Source: Lytechinus variegatus
Taxonomy: Eukaryota; Echinodermata; Echinoidea; Temnopleuroida; Toxopneustidae
DNA length: 64,000 bases
Reading direction: 5' to 3'
Assembly (NCBI RefSeq): GCF_018143015.1
Contig: NC_054742.1
Coordinates: 59,032,853-59,096,852 of the forward strand
In this document: in pieces, positions 13,001 through 28,000 of the stretch
Numbering within the stretch: the first letter of the stretch is position 1
How the letters are laid out: every line of letters begins with the position of its first letter
Notes under the pieces: model-generated
Told to the model about the DNA's origin: nothing
Databases searched by the model: none
Seen by the model: the letters and a program-made list of their open reading frames with translations, nothing else
Translations under genes and position numbers: made by a program

Positions 13001-16000
13001 ATTAGATCATGAATTATATCAAATAGAAAAATAGAAGAAAAGGATCAATTCAAGTTTAAGAACAGATGAAGAATAAATCATTTATAGACATTTGAAAGTT
13101 GAGATCACTAATGCTATGGAGATCCTCCAATTGGCAATGTGACCAAGATGTGTGATGTCACACATCTTCCCATTACTTTTGTACACATTTCACGTACACA
13201 TTAACTTTTATCAAGCAAATTTTTTTCAAGATCAGGTGCATTTTTTTTAAATGAAAGAACATGTAATACAAATCATAAAATGAACCATGGACAAAGAGTT
13301 CATCCCAAACCTATCCTTCTGAGTTTGTACCACTGTTTGTGTTTGATTTGGTTTGAATAAATACTATAGGCCTACTATCATTAAAACAAGGAAAGGAGAT
13401 TTCATTTAGTCATTCATTTACCCATTTATTTTTACATTTATTTCACCCATTTATTCATTAAGCTTGTTTAATTATCTATTATATATTTATTCTTTATTTT
13501 TTACTTGTTAATTCATTCATTAAAATCCATTCATTTTGTGTTTATTCATTTACTTACAATCTTTACCTATTTCATTTTTTCAATTATTTTTCATTGGGGG
13601 TGGGTTCTACCCAACAAAGGGGAAAGTTGTTAATACACGGCATCAAACATCTTGGTCACAATGCCAAAGGAATAATCTCTTTATCATTCATAGAAATGAA
13701 ACTTTGATTAGAATTCCATGTCGTGTAGAAGAACAACTTTGATTAGAACTCCATGTTATCGAAGAAAAGATTTGATTAGAATACCTTTTGTGAATGTCCT
13801 GCTCAGGGGTACCTGAAGGAAGCTGTAAATAAAGCAATAACTTCTGCTTGTCATCAAGTTTCCTGATGTCAGCCTAGAGAGCGAGAGAGAGAGAGAGTCA
13901 AAGAGACAGACAGAGAAAGAGAAAGGGAGATTAAATAATAAACAAGATGGAAATTGGGAATGCAACGTAGATATTGCTAGGTCAACTAAAAATGAACTCC
14001 TAGGGCCTATTTGGTAAAGAGTAAAAACTAAAAGTATGTAAAACCTTTTTCTTTCTTGTAACTACCATGGAAACCTTGATTGAGATTGACTGCTAAGCTC
14101 CATTACCATGGTACATGTACATGAAGTTGCCATATAACGGCAAAATTATGAAACAGGCCCCTGAAGTTAAACCGTAGACAATTTGATGTCCATGTCCGGG
14201 TTAAATTTTGGCTAGGTCGAAATACCGTCTAATCAAAACTTACAGTAGTCTTAGATGTGTTTATGTACCTCTTTAACTTGAACATAACAAATCTTACTTC
14301 ATCTACATGCACCTCAAAAAAAATTGTCTCAATTTGTATTGGTAGGAAATACATGTTGATTCCTTTGTGGAAGTCATTTAAGCTATAAAAAAGAAAAAAA
14401 TATGTGTTCAATGTGCATGTACATGGGAGTGTGTTCTCCAATGTGTTTTTGTGTGCCAATTGATTGTTGAGCATCCGGAACACATTCTGCGAACACGTAC
14501 ATGTAAAAGAACCTATGTTGCATGCATGAGGAACTTGGTGTTACATCAATACATATATACAGGTGTATGGTACATGTACATTCATACTGCCACGGACTAT
14601 CTACATGCACCGGTAAACCCACAAATAGTTTTAAGTAGGGACAGTGATTTTCCGCGATCGCGGAAAACGGACGGAATTCACGGAAAAGGCCTTTTGAAAC
14701 GGAAAGTGGCATTTCAAACGGAAAATCACGGAAAACGTATTTTCCCTCAAAATACACAGAATAGCAACAGAAATTACTCCAAAATAACAACAAAATGAGA
14801 GTATTAAATGGCCACAAAACCCCAGAAAACACGATCTCACTTCGCTACAATCATGACAATTCACACATCGTAACTGCTCGCGACATCAGCACACTCGATT
14901 GTACCCCGCGGCCGTACCCGGCCGGCCAGGTTGCTTGAGCTTCATATCGCTCAACTGCACGGTCGTGTGTTGCTGCCCTCTACGTTTGAAGATGTAACAG
15001 CACGATATCGTGGTCTTAAAATCCAAGATGGCGGATTGGCGAAAGTCGTTCTCGGACGATAACGATGTCCAAAAAACCCCAAAATTATCGATGAAATTTA
15101 ATTTCACTGCAAAATAATGCTAATTATGTGAAAGGTGAGGATGTATGCATGCTAAATGTGATCAAAAAATTATTAAATGCACCCGCATAGATCCGATTAG
15201 AACGGATTTTATTGTGTTGTCGGTACAGTAGCACATACAAATTTTGGCCAGTGCGAGTGTACTCGCTGTGATTTTGCTATTCAATGTGTAAACGGAATTG
15301 TCACTTTTCCGTGTGTACAAAGTCTATGGGGAAACGGAATTTCCGTTTTCTGACATGCTGAAACGGAATTTGAGATTTTCTGAAACGGAAAAGGCCATTT
15401 TTTTGAAACGGAAAATCACTGTCCCTATTTAAGTAGTCATATTTTCTTCGTTTCGGTACACGTACATGTACATGTTACAATAAATACATGTAGAATCACT
15501 ATACATGTACAGTGACGGTAAGTAGAAGACATACATGTATGTACATTCATCGACTTACAATTGTTCTTTTCACAAGTGAACTCCCCAATCAACATGTTAG
15601 AACATGTTTTGTGAAATATCCAGAAAATTCACGAACATGGTCCCGTTTCATAAAGACTTGTCACTTGCTATAGTAACAAATGCACAGTTTCTAATTTAAC
15701 ATGACCAAATCAAGTACATGTAGGAGTTAAGTGGCTTTTAACACTTATTGCAATTTTTTTCAATATTATAACAAGTTTTAAGAAACAAGCCTCAGCTCTT
15801 TCCTCCCATGCTGGCCCAGACCTCTAGAATTTTCTTCTCTCTGCTCTTGATTTACACACCATTCACTTGTTTAGATGATACAGTTTACCTGAACATGTGG
15901 GCCTTCATTTTTGATACACATATTTGTCTTCTTTTGGAAATCATTCAGCTCTTGGAGCTTGACAACAACAAATTAATACATGTACTTGAATGATTCAATG

Positions 16001-19000
16001 CTGATCTGTCATAATTGAATCAGATTAAATGTAATTGTAAGATCAATTTACATGTACATCATGCATGTAAATGAAAAAATGAACAATTTCAGATATTTTT
16101 ACTGAATTAATATATCAATATAAATTATAAATAATATAGAATCAATCAATCAGAAATACATGTATCTACTTGAATATATGGAGACAGATACATGCAGGCA
16201 CAGCATTTACATGTACATGTACAGTCAAACCTGCTTTAGAGAGCACCAGTTTATAAGGGCAACCTCTTTGCAAAAACTGCTAGTGTCGTTTCCCTGAAAT
16301 TTGTACAATGTATATTACATGAACCTGGGCTCAACACATAGGCCTACATGTAAGGCTTTAGCGATTGATCATGAGGCTGATTTTACGATTGATCAAACAC
16401 AATATCCAATGTAATAAATTGTGGAAATTTGCCTTAGAACACAAAGCTTTATGTTTATAGGAACCTGGGTGGTGTTTCATAAAGCTGTTCGTAAATTATG
16501 CACAACTTTACAAACTGGAATGTTCTTATACATACATGAAGTCATATCATATAGCACAAGGGTCACCAGTCATGCGTAAAATTATTTGTAACTTACAAAC
16601 AGCTTTATGAAATGGGGCTCCTGATCTTAAAGACCACCTGCTTATAACGACTGCTTTTATTGCCCCCCCCCCCGATTATTGTTTTTGAACATTCTAAAGG
16701 CCTGGTCACACCGCCCGAGCGTTGTTGGAGCGGTCGTGGAGTGGAGAAAAAAAATCATCACCGCTCACCATTTTCGATTTCGATTGTTTTTTTCTCGATC
16801 TTTTACCCAATCTTGTAAGCGAAATTCGACCCTCTCTCCCTACCGCTCCAATAACACTCGGGCGGTGTGACCAGGCCTTACAGGTTTGTGTTTTCTTCTG
16901 TCATATTTTGTGATAATTTCCTTTTCTCATCTTAATCATATGGGCCTCAAAATATTTCTTAAAGGTGTTGTGGGCCTCAAGTTAACAAGGGCATATACAT
17001 GTTTTCATCACTTTGCAGTCCATGAATTGCGCAGAAACTGTGTCTTCTATAGCAAGCCAAACATCTGGATTTCATTCCATCATTGACCATAAATATTCTG
17101 TTTATAAATTTAGACAAAACTGAATTAACCTACATTGTATACATACAGGTACATGTAGAGTATTTTTAGGTCAAGGTCACTTAAAGGGGAAGTTCACCCT
17201 GAAGAAAACTTTGTTGTGAAAATAGCAGATAAAATAGTAAAAAATATTGGTGAAGGTTTGAGGAAAATCCGTTAAAGAGTAAGAAAGTTATTAGAGTTCA
17301 AAATTTTGGATTTGTGACGTCATAAACGAGCAGCTGCCCCATGTGTTATGTAATATAAAATGTATGAATTTCAAATTTTGTATGGTTCCTGATGACTTAA
17401 TTTGTTTTTTTTTTCATGATCGGGTATGAAATGATTTGTCTATTGATATACAAAAGTTACAGTGAAAACCATTTTCAATTTTCTGAGAAAATGACATTTC
17501 ATTGATATTTTACCATTCGCTATGTAGGAATGCTGCTCGCATATGACGTCACAAATCAAATAATTGAAATTCTAATAACTTTTTAATTATTTGATGAATT
17601 TTTCTCAAACCTCCGGCAATATTTTTTATTATTTTTTCTGCTATTTTTACAATAAACTTTTTGTCAGGGTGAACTTCCCCTTTAAACCCAAAGGACACAT
17701 TTCCACACTTCACCACACATTATGGGGGGGGGGGGGGTGGAGAAAAGAGGGCACAAATATCCAAGGCCATTGAGAGCTTGTGCATCAAGGCCGCTCAATG
17801 GGGGCATCAAAGCCATGGATATGATTGCTTGGATAAGTCATGTGCACATGAACACATACATGTGTCGGTGATGTGCTCGGAGCTGCAGTGTATCTATGCA
17901 ACATATCAGTGAAATGATGTCCTCAAATTATATACAGAAGCAGATTTTCAGAAACCCGTAATTTTCATAAAAATATAAAAAAAGAAATTATGCCCGTTAT
18001 CTATTCTGATTTGAAAATAGCAAGTTAGAACCTCCATCCATTATTTTGCAAGTAGGGGAAGGCGGGGTCAGTTGAGCATAGGGTCAAGTTGAGCCACCAC
18101 CCCCAGGCTAATAATGGATAGGTCAGACATTGTGTTGGTGTCATGTATTGATGACCCATTGCATAACCCTTAACCCAACCACTTTATTTCCAACTTCGAA
18201 CAAAAAGTACTTTTTTAGAGGGAAGCATACAAATTTCAGCCAAAAAAGTAAAAAAGGGTGTGAAATAGATAAGTGTTTTCGACGAACACGTCTTTAAATA
18301 TATTATAGAAATACAAACAATATTGTTAGTCCAGGCATGGATTCTCGTTCTTGTCATCGCTTTTTACATGATGAATGCATAAGAAATGTGTGGATGTGAA
18401 AATATCGAAATAAGTTCGGACTGGGGTAATTTAAGCCAAATCAATATGGGGCTAGTTGAGCCATGTTAATACTTATGGTGATGTATAATAAAAAAAAAAA
18501 TTAAAAACGTAAAAAGCCATTGATATGCAGGCAGAAAGGAGCAAATTCACATGACAATTCTTTTGCTTTTAGAAGATGTTAGTATTTATTGAGAATTAGC
18601 AAGTGAAAAGACTTTAAATGAAAAATTGACATCCTGGTTCTTCCCACATACATTTTGTACATACATGTAGTTTTTGTGGCTCAACTTACCCCAGATGGTG
18701 GCACAACTTACCCCATATACATGTCAGGGGCAAGTTGAGCCATTTGACATCAGTTTTTTTCAAAGGTCACGATGACTTTCAGTGTGGGGGTAGAAAGTTA
18801 TATATAGGTGAACAACATTTCCCAAGAATCAAATTTAAATTCAAGGTACTTATTTCTACAATATTACTAGTCATATCAATTCTAACATGCAAAATGCAAA
18901 AAGTGTCACAACTTACCCCCCCCCCTTCCCCTAATGAATATTACATTGCATTATTATTACATATTATTAATTACTAATGTTAATTTTGATTTTAATAAAA

Positions 19001-22000
19001 TTTGACTGTATTTCACTTACCAATAGGCTCTCAATCTTCTGCTTTGAATCAGGACTATGTGAAGAAAATAAAAGAGGATTAAAATTCAACATTATTGGCA
19101 TTACCGTACTGATCAATGAAAATAGTTGACAGTATTACACCTTGACAGAAACTACGTGTAGAAAGCTACAGAAAATGTCATACATGAACATGCAGGTGGC
19201 CATGTGTTTTGAACTCCCCCATAAAAGGGTGGTTTTGTAATACATTTCATTCACTTAAAATATTTACCAAGTACATTATAACTCAGTCAAACTAAGCTCT
19301 ATTGTCAGAAATGATGAAATTAATGTCGTTTGAAAGCTGTAATTATGAGTGCATACTATTTTATTCATGAGCATGTGATACCCCTTTCATAAACCCAATT
19401 ATGCGGCTAATAGCAGGATAATTTGGTCGTAAAATTGGAGGAGGACCAGAGTTATCCGCATTATTTTGATGCTGCTATTATCCGCATAATAGCAGCATTG
19501 GGACAAGATTTTTGAGTTTATGAACGCATTTCCAAATAATGAGGATAATTGCCATGGTGCGGTCACAAGGTCACCCTTTTCCAACACAACCGCATCGGAG
19601 GGGGCGTGTCCAGTTGTCATGATGATTATCCGCCTTTTTCAGGACGGGCACTGGTAAAAATAATGCGGCTTATTTTCAGAGTTTGTGAACGCAATTTTTA
19701 TTAAATTATCCGCATTACTCTTAGGCGGCTAATTGGAAGATAGGTTTATGAAAAGGGTATGAATTTGCAACACTAGATAGAATGAAATATGGCTAGGGGG
19801 GGGGGGGTCACAGCCAGCCTGCCACCCTTGCCCCCCTCCTTTGAGAACCATAATCCAAATTTGTAAACCAAGTGTGCCCCATCTTTTGAAACTGAGGATC
19901 TTTTTTTTTTCTTGCTCTTCAGATTTTCTGCAATTTGCTTGTCAAATTTTCATCGAAAAAATCCCCCCCCCCCTGAAAAATCCTGGATCCACCCCTGACG
20001 TACACAAAAAGCCTATACATGTAGGAGAGACTTCATAGTGATTTAATTTTGGTCTCATTTTAAAACGTACATGTAGAAAATAAACCTAACATGCCTCTTC
20101 ACAGTGTATTTCTATTAATTTTGTCATTAAATCAATAATAATCAAGGAAACCTTGAAAGTCCTTACATGAATTACATGTACACTAAAATCTCATATTATA
20201 ATGTGATTTTTTTTTCGAATGGAGGAGTAATTTTCATGAGAATACATGGAAGTGACATATAAGGGTCGAGTATGAGCTCTGTCAAGTTTAACAGTATGAG
20301 CCTACATGTATAAAAGTTGCATCACTTTACTTGAAAAAATGAAAAAATGATGGTACATGTACATGACATGTAGTTGGGGCAGGGATGAGCAGTAAATATT
20401 ACATGCAACTCTATGGACTGTTGTAATGCTAAATGTACAGTGTACATGTACTGTAGAGACTTGGATTGGATTTTGGCCTCATATTATTTTTATGATGGTG
20501 GGCCCCAAGTCTGCGCACCTAACAATTTGAGTTAAGATTTAACATGAATTTCTTCTTATTTCACAACATATTTTGGTTAACAGTGTTCCTTACATTATTA
20601 AGAGTAAGTGTACCAAATTTCTCATTAAAAAATGAAAGAAAACATAAGATTTTCTTGAAAAAACCTTGGGCAGTCATTTTCAGATTGAAAAAAAAATGGT
20701 ACCCCATGTCTGCGCACTCATTCACTTTGCACACGATTCAGGGATTTTGATGACAAAGGCTGCATTTTGAGGCCGTCACATGAAATGCCCTGAATTCATT
20801 GTTTTTCCACCATTTTGAGTCGGATTTTTTAATGAATACCTGCCTATGTATTGCATGTGTAAAGTTCGTGCCCATTGTGTATCTTCTTTTACTAGAATCG
20901 CGCAGATACGCGGGTGCGCAGACTTGGGAGACCGCGCAGACATGGGGGAACTGACCATACAATGTTCAGTTATTCACTTTAATTAATCATTCAGTTGCAG
21001 CTTTATTATTAAGTTCAGCTTTGTTTAATACAATGTTGATTGTTACATGACATGTACATGTACATCAACGTTGTCATCCATTTCCATTTGACTCGAAACT
21101 TGCTTCTCATGTAATTATTTTCCTATTCAGATTTGCTCATTCATTACATTTTCACATGTGAAACTTTTGTTCAACATTCCTATTATGTACACATAATGAT
21201 CCAACATTTTTATTCATGTTGGCTTCATGACATTGAATAGCATCTTTTTCCGGATTTTAGGTTAATTTGCAGACATGTTAAAATATTTGTAGCTCGTTTA
21301 TCACAAGAGAACTGATGCTGAGTGGGTGCCACGAAATCTTTGGATGGTGTGTATGCTCTTACAAATCATTATCACCCTCCACTTATCTCTCTTCTTTACT
21401 AAATTAAAGGTAAATGCTACATGTAGTTTTGGTAACAATATCAAAATGAGTTTGTACAGAATCCAATGAAATGACCACCAAAGTGTCTGTTTCTATAAAT
21501 AAAACGCATGTGCCAAAGGATTCTGGAAGAAATTGTGTAATTGCTGAGAAATCAGCAAATAAGCACAAGATTCGGGTATAAGCAATAATTACACATTGTC
21601 CCACGTGCGCTTATCTGTGTTGGGGATCTTCGGTGTGAACATTTTTCAGCGTAGATTTCAAGATTTCACAAGTTCAGTTAATGTAACTGTACCAGATCTA
21701 CAGTAGATCCTCGATGATATACTGACAATTAAGCCTTGTTTTACAGATTTTCTCATGAAATCAGTGTTTACTGCAACTAAACTTCTCTAAGACTTTAATC
21801 CACCATTAGCTGCCCCTCCATTCTATCTGTTTCTACTGGTTGATCTTCCTCAATTATATGATCTGTATTTTAATGTGGCGAAGCCAACTTGTTATAAAGC
21901 ACTACATTACATGTTCCAGACTTCTTGGGTCAAGTTCAGTTATTTGCATGTCTCCTAAGTAACAGTAACAGTAGTTGTTGCTCTTCTACGTTTTCTGAAT

Positions 22001-25000
22001 GACAAAGGTATTTCCCATCTTCATTGTGAACATTAGACTGGTTTATAAATTACATCCCACCCCACATACACTTCTTTTACAATAAACACAACATAGAATC
22101 ATTAACTACTTAAATGATTTGTTAGAAATATAATGCTAAAAGTCTTACACTGATAAAAAATGTCAGTTATGGATATATTCAAAGTTTCCATTAATTCACA
22201 TGTCAATATGAATTTGAATGATTAAATGAAGAACTCCCTTTGAGCTATGTCTGAAAGGGAATACAGGATTAAAAACAAAATAAATTGGGGGAAGAGGCCC
22301 TAAAAAGAAAGAAAATCTTTAAGGAACTTTTGCAAAAGTGATGACACACGCATTTGTGATTCAACACACTTGGGGTGAGTTCAAAATACATGGATAGCCT
22401 GTACTGTAGGAATGCTACTATCAAATCCTTAATAGAAATGGGTCTGTTTCTGAAAAAAAATAATAAGAATCCCCAGGAATAGCCCCGCAAATGTCTATGT
22501 TACATGTTGTCCCGGTCGAAAGTACGAGTATCAGAATTAATCTGGAAAATGGGTCTATATTTTAAAGAAAATCCTTAGGCATGGGTCTGTATTTTGATTT
22601 CTACATGGGTACCTGTTCAGGGTCAAATGACCCTTAGAAATGGGCAAGGGTTTCAAGCCCTGAGCCTCACACCCCCGTCCAATCATACATGTGATTGCCC
22701 CCCCCCTCCCCCGGATCAAATCTCACCGGCCCATATTTTGAAGTCAAGTTCATGATCTTATTATTTTCTAAAACAATGGGAAGCTGAAAATGTCAAAAAT
22801 ATGTTTACATTGTTTCTTATGTTTACTTTGCACTTTTCTCATGCAGTAATGGGGGATGTAAAACCAATTCTTGATGAATGACTCAAATGTCAAATGAGCC
22901 GAAAAACTGAACCTGCATTTCAAGAGATTTTTGTCACAATTAGCTTTCCATAGTTAACCCACAACTTTTGACCAAAATTTGCATAAAGCGCAATTTCAGG
23001 TCAATAAGGGCTATTTTGTCACATTTCATGAAGACTTAGGTATATAAATGCAGAATTTCTAATTAACTTTATAAGCTTATTATCAGCCAAGCAAACAGAT
23101 AGATTTCAATAGCTTTGAAATGCTTTTAAAAATTTGTAACGAGTTTTATGAAACAGGCCCCAGATTTAGAACCATTTTGGACAGTGTGACAGGTGAGTGG
23201 TGAAAATACAAAGATGGCAACAGTTGACAAATGGTGACATCCATGTACTCTTAAAGGGGAAGTTCACCCTGACAAAAAGTTTAATGTAAAAATAGCAGAA
23301 AAAAAATAATAAAAGTATTGCCCAAGGTTTGAGAGAAATTCATCAAATAATTATTAAAATTTCAATTATTTGATTTGTGACGTCATATTATACAAGCATT
23401 CCTACATAGCGAATGGTAAAAAATCAATGAAATGTCATTTTCTCAGAAAATTGAAAATGGTTTTCACTGTACCTTTGGTACATGTACATATCAATAGACA
23501 AATCATTTCACACCCAATCATGAATAGAAAACAAAATTAAGTCATCAGGAACCATGCAAAATTTGAAATTCATGCATTTTATATGACATACATTGTAACA
23601 CATGGGGCAGCTGCTCGTTCATGACGTCACAAAGCCAAAACTTCGAACTCTAATTACTTTCTTACTCTGTAATGGATTTTCCTCAAACCTTCACCAATAT
23701 TTTTTACTATTTTTCTGCTATTTTTACAACAAAGTTTTCTTCAGGGTGAACTTTCCCTTTAATTACTCGGGAGTGACATTACATGTAAGCGTCACACTTG
23801 ATAAGATTTAACAAGATACATGTACATGTCTTGCCAAGTCGACTTAAATAACCTCATTATGTGGGGAAAGAGTTCCTTTTGCGACAGTCACCCTAACCTT
23901 AACCGATATTTCTTTTTCACTTTGGGTGGCTGTCGCAAAAGGAACTCTTTCCGAGTTATTGCAGGATACATATTCTTGCAAAATTTACTTGAAAAAGTTG
24001 TCTTCTTGGCAAAATACATACATGTATTACACAACTTTAGCTTACAATGTAACTAGCCATGAGGAAATAACTTTTTTAACCGCAAGTTAAGGAAGATAAT
24101 GTATCTTGCATTAAACTTTTTAATATTCAACTAATCAGCATAACGAATAATAGTAGACCGGCCAAACCTCAAAAAGTGCTCTAGATAAGGATTCGACGGC
24201 AAAATTTGTTAATGCTTGGCATCCCAGCTAATAGTCCTACAAAAATACCCAGGAATAGCGTACGGGCGGATGCCAAGCGCAATTTTGCGTGAAAGTGTCA
24301 TTTTTAGCGTAAAATCTGAAAGACTGTCGAAAATCACGCATTTTGATATTTTGACGGATTATCATCATATTTTTTATTATCTTTGATATGAAATTATTTT
24401 CATTCAGAATTTCAAATTATAAGTCTACTAAATATGCATTTCAAATTTGAATATTACACACACACATATGGCACAGGGAAACATAAAACCGCGATTTCCT
24501 CGAAATAAAAGTTTGTGAAAACTATCAATAGTTTGAAGTTTTTTTACGCAACATAAATTATTCGATTTAAATGCGTTTATCCATCGAATGTATAGTAAAT
24601 GTCCTAGTGCCACAAATATTAAAAGAATTTTCAAGTAAGATGGTAGATATCTCATTTTATGTTATCCGAAAGGAGACAATGTGCATTTTACCAGGTGCGC
24701 ATTTTGAAAGAAAAATTGAAAATACCGTACATTATGTACATAATTACATGTATAAGTACGTACTAAAGCGAGTTTATATTTACATGTATAAGTCCATAAT
24801 AAAGCGAGTTTTTAATTGGATAGCACAATTTGTCAATTCCTTGCATCCCAGCTAAAAGTCTTTCGGAAATACTGAGGAATAGCGTACGGGCGGATGCCAA
24901 GTGCACTTTTGCGTGAAAGTATCATATTTTAGCGTAAAATCTGAAAGACTGTCGAAAATCACGCATTTTGATATTTTGACGGATTATCATCATATTTTTG

Positions 25001-28000
25001 ATTATCTTTGATATGGAATTATTTTCATTCAAAGTTTCAAATTATAAGTCTACTAAATATGCATTTCAAATTTGAATATTACACACACATATATGGCAAT
25101 ATGAAATATAAAATCATGATTTACTCAAAATAAAGGTTTGTAAAAATTATTAATGGTATAATGTTTGTGTTCCGCATCTCAATTTCGTCAAGATTTAGTG
25201 CTAACCGAATAAATACTTAATAATTGTTGTCATGTCACATATAGTGAAAACAAACACTGAAATAAGATGCAAGATATATATCATTTTATGTTATATATGC
25301 GAAATATAACAATGCACATTATTTTATCAGATGCGCATTTCTGATAAAAAAATAAACAGCGCACAATATTACATCGATATTGCACATCTTATATCAGTGC
25401 GATACTCGTCATGATATTATATAGGATTATGTTTGCTTTTGTAGAGTTCGATCTTCTTGCTATTTCCACGAATGAATTGGTGCTGAACTTAAATCTACCT
25501 GTGGCGATATTCAGAAATAGGTCTGATATCTAATTTGCCGTTACCATGGTAGCATTAATTTTACAGGAATATCTATATCCAAAATCATAGAAAACATATT
25601 ATGTATGAATAAAGCGATTGAATTAGCATTTTTAAACCACTCTGTCAATCTACATTTTACTTCAGTTATTTGATTATCAAAGTATATTAAAAAAAATGGC
25701 CGTTGCACGGCAGTACCTATTTTTTGTCTCGCCGGCATAGCAGAGCAGGATTAAAGGAGCCACTTCTCCGGTGGAGGTGACGGTAGTTTTGATATAACAG
25801 CGTCATATCAACCTTGAAATCTTAACCAAAGTTACATTTTTCAAAATTTCATTATAACTTTGAACGTATAGAAAAAAAAATTAATGACACTTTAATTTTA
25901 ATGACACTTTAATATTCATGTATTACTGATCGTCTTGCACAAGTTTTAGATCACATGATTAAGGTCAAAAGTCATTTAGAGTCACTGAACTTTGGCCATA
26001 TGGGATATTTTTTTAAATGTCATCATAACTTTTTATTTTTATTGATCCAGTTAAAGATTACACTTGAACATAAGGGTATTTAAGTATCATCGATCATTTT
26101 GCACATATTTCAGTTCACATGATCAAGGTCATACGTTATTTTGGTTCGATGAGCTATATGGATGGCGTTTTTTTTTATAATTATTAATTTCAGTTGTTTC
26201 CAATGTCCTGCTGCTATAATTATTATGTTAAAATATGAATAATAAATGTTATTTGGTCTTTTGCATTGCAAATTATAATTTTCATTCAATTCATTTTACT
26301 TCATCAAAGTTTTTGCATTTGCTATTACCACAGGTCCATGTTGTTATATATCCTTGTCTAAGACGGGGGCCGGACAGTCCGACCCTGGGCAGCCCTGGAC
26401 ATACCAATGCCCTTTTGGGAAATGCAGTTGTACGACCATCTATATATTACAATATAGGCGCTGGACGCTGGTCATTAGCCTTTAGATTTGTTTGTCATAA
26501 TGGTCGTGCGATGGCATTTCCCAAAATGGCAATACACTGTGATGAAATGAGCTTTAAGATTTGAAATGTGAACTTTAAAGGACAAGTCCACCACAACATA
26601 AAATTGATTTGATTGAAAAGAGAAAAAAAATCCAATAAGCATTACACTGAAAATTGACAGAGTGGTTTAAAAATGCTAATTCAATCGCTTTATTCATACA
26701 TGTATGTTTTTTATGATTTTGGATATAGATATTCATGTAAAATTAATGCTACCATGATAACGGCAAATTAAATATCAGACCTATTTCTGAATATCGCCAC
26801 AGGTAGATTTAAGTTCAGCACCAATTCATTCGTGGAAATAGCAAGAAGATCGAACTCTACAAAAGCAAACATAATCCTATATAATATCATGACGAGTATC
26901 GCACTGATATAAGATGTGCAATATCGATGTAATATTGTGCGCTGTTTATTTTTTTATCAGAAATGCGCATCTGATAAAATAATGTGCATTGTTATATTTC
27001 GCATATATAACATAAAATGATATATATCTTGCATCTTATTTCAGTGTTTGTTTTCACTATATGTGACATGACAACAATTATTAAGTATTTATTCGGTTAG
27101 CACTAAATCTTGACGAAATTGAGATGCGGAACACAAACATTATACCATTAATAATTTTTACAAACCTTTATTTTGAGTAAATCACGATTTTATATTTCAT
27201 ATTGCCATATATGTGTGTGTAATATTCAAATTTGAAATGCATATTTAGTAGACTTATAATTTGAAACTTTGAATGAAAATAATTCCATATCAAAGATAAT
27301 CAAAAATATGATGATAATCCGTCAAAATATCAAAATGCGTGATTTTCGACAGTCTTTCAGATTTTACGCTAAAATATGATACTTTCACGCAAAAGTGCAC
27401 TTGGCATCCGCCCGTACGCTATTCCTCAGTATTTCCGAAAGACTTTTAGCTGGGATGCAAGGAATTGACAAATTGTGCTATCCAATTAAAAACTCGCTTT
27501 ATTATGGACTTATACATGTAAATATAAACTCGCTTTAGTATGTACTTATACATGTAATTATGTACATAATGTACGGTATTTTCAATTTTTCTTTCAAAAT
27601 GCGCACCTGGTAAAATGCACATTGTCTCCTTTCGGATAACATAAAATGAGATATCTACCATCTTACTTGAAAATTCTTTTAATATTTGTGGCACTAGGAC
27701 ATTTACTATACATTCGATGGATAAACGCATTTAAATCGAATAATTTATGTTGCGTAAAAAAACTTCAAACTATTGATAGTTTTCACAAACTTTTATTTCG
27801 AGGAAATCGCGGTTTTATGTTTCCCTGTGCCATATGTGTGTGTGTAATATTCAAATTTGAAATGCATATTTAGTAGACTTATAATTTGAAATTCTGAATG
27901 AAAATAATTTCATATCAAAGATAATAAAAAATATGATGATAATCCGTCAAAATATCAAAATGCGTGATTTTCGACAGTCTTTCAGATTTTACGCTAAAAA

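Larger units (their letters stand above)
13874..19020 (-). other. RFX7 intron 2
   Basis: A GT-AG intron of about 5.1 kb between exons 2 and 3. It holds the 14636 TIR element, palindromic MITEs at 16473 and 16696, a TTAA-flanked MITE at 17181 and a TA-flanked element at 18053. It is rich in ACATGTACATGTA. No exon was recognised. Confidence 0.6.

Noticed and set aside
24428..27873. Identical 75- and 94-residue frames appearing twice
   Set aside because: They are mirror copies within the foldback arms, with biased composition and no known domain.
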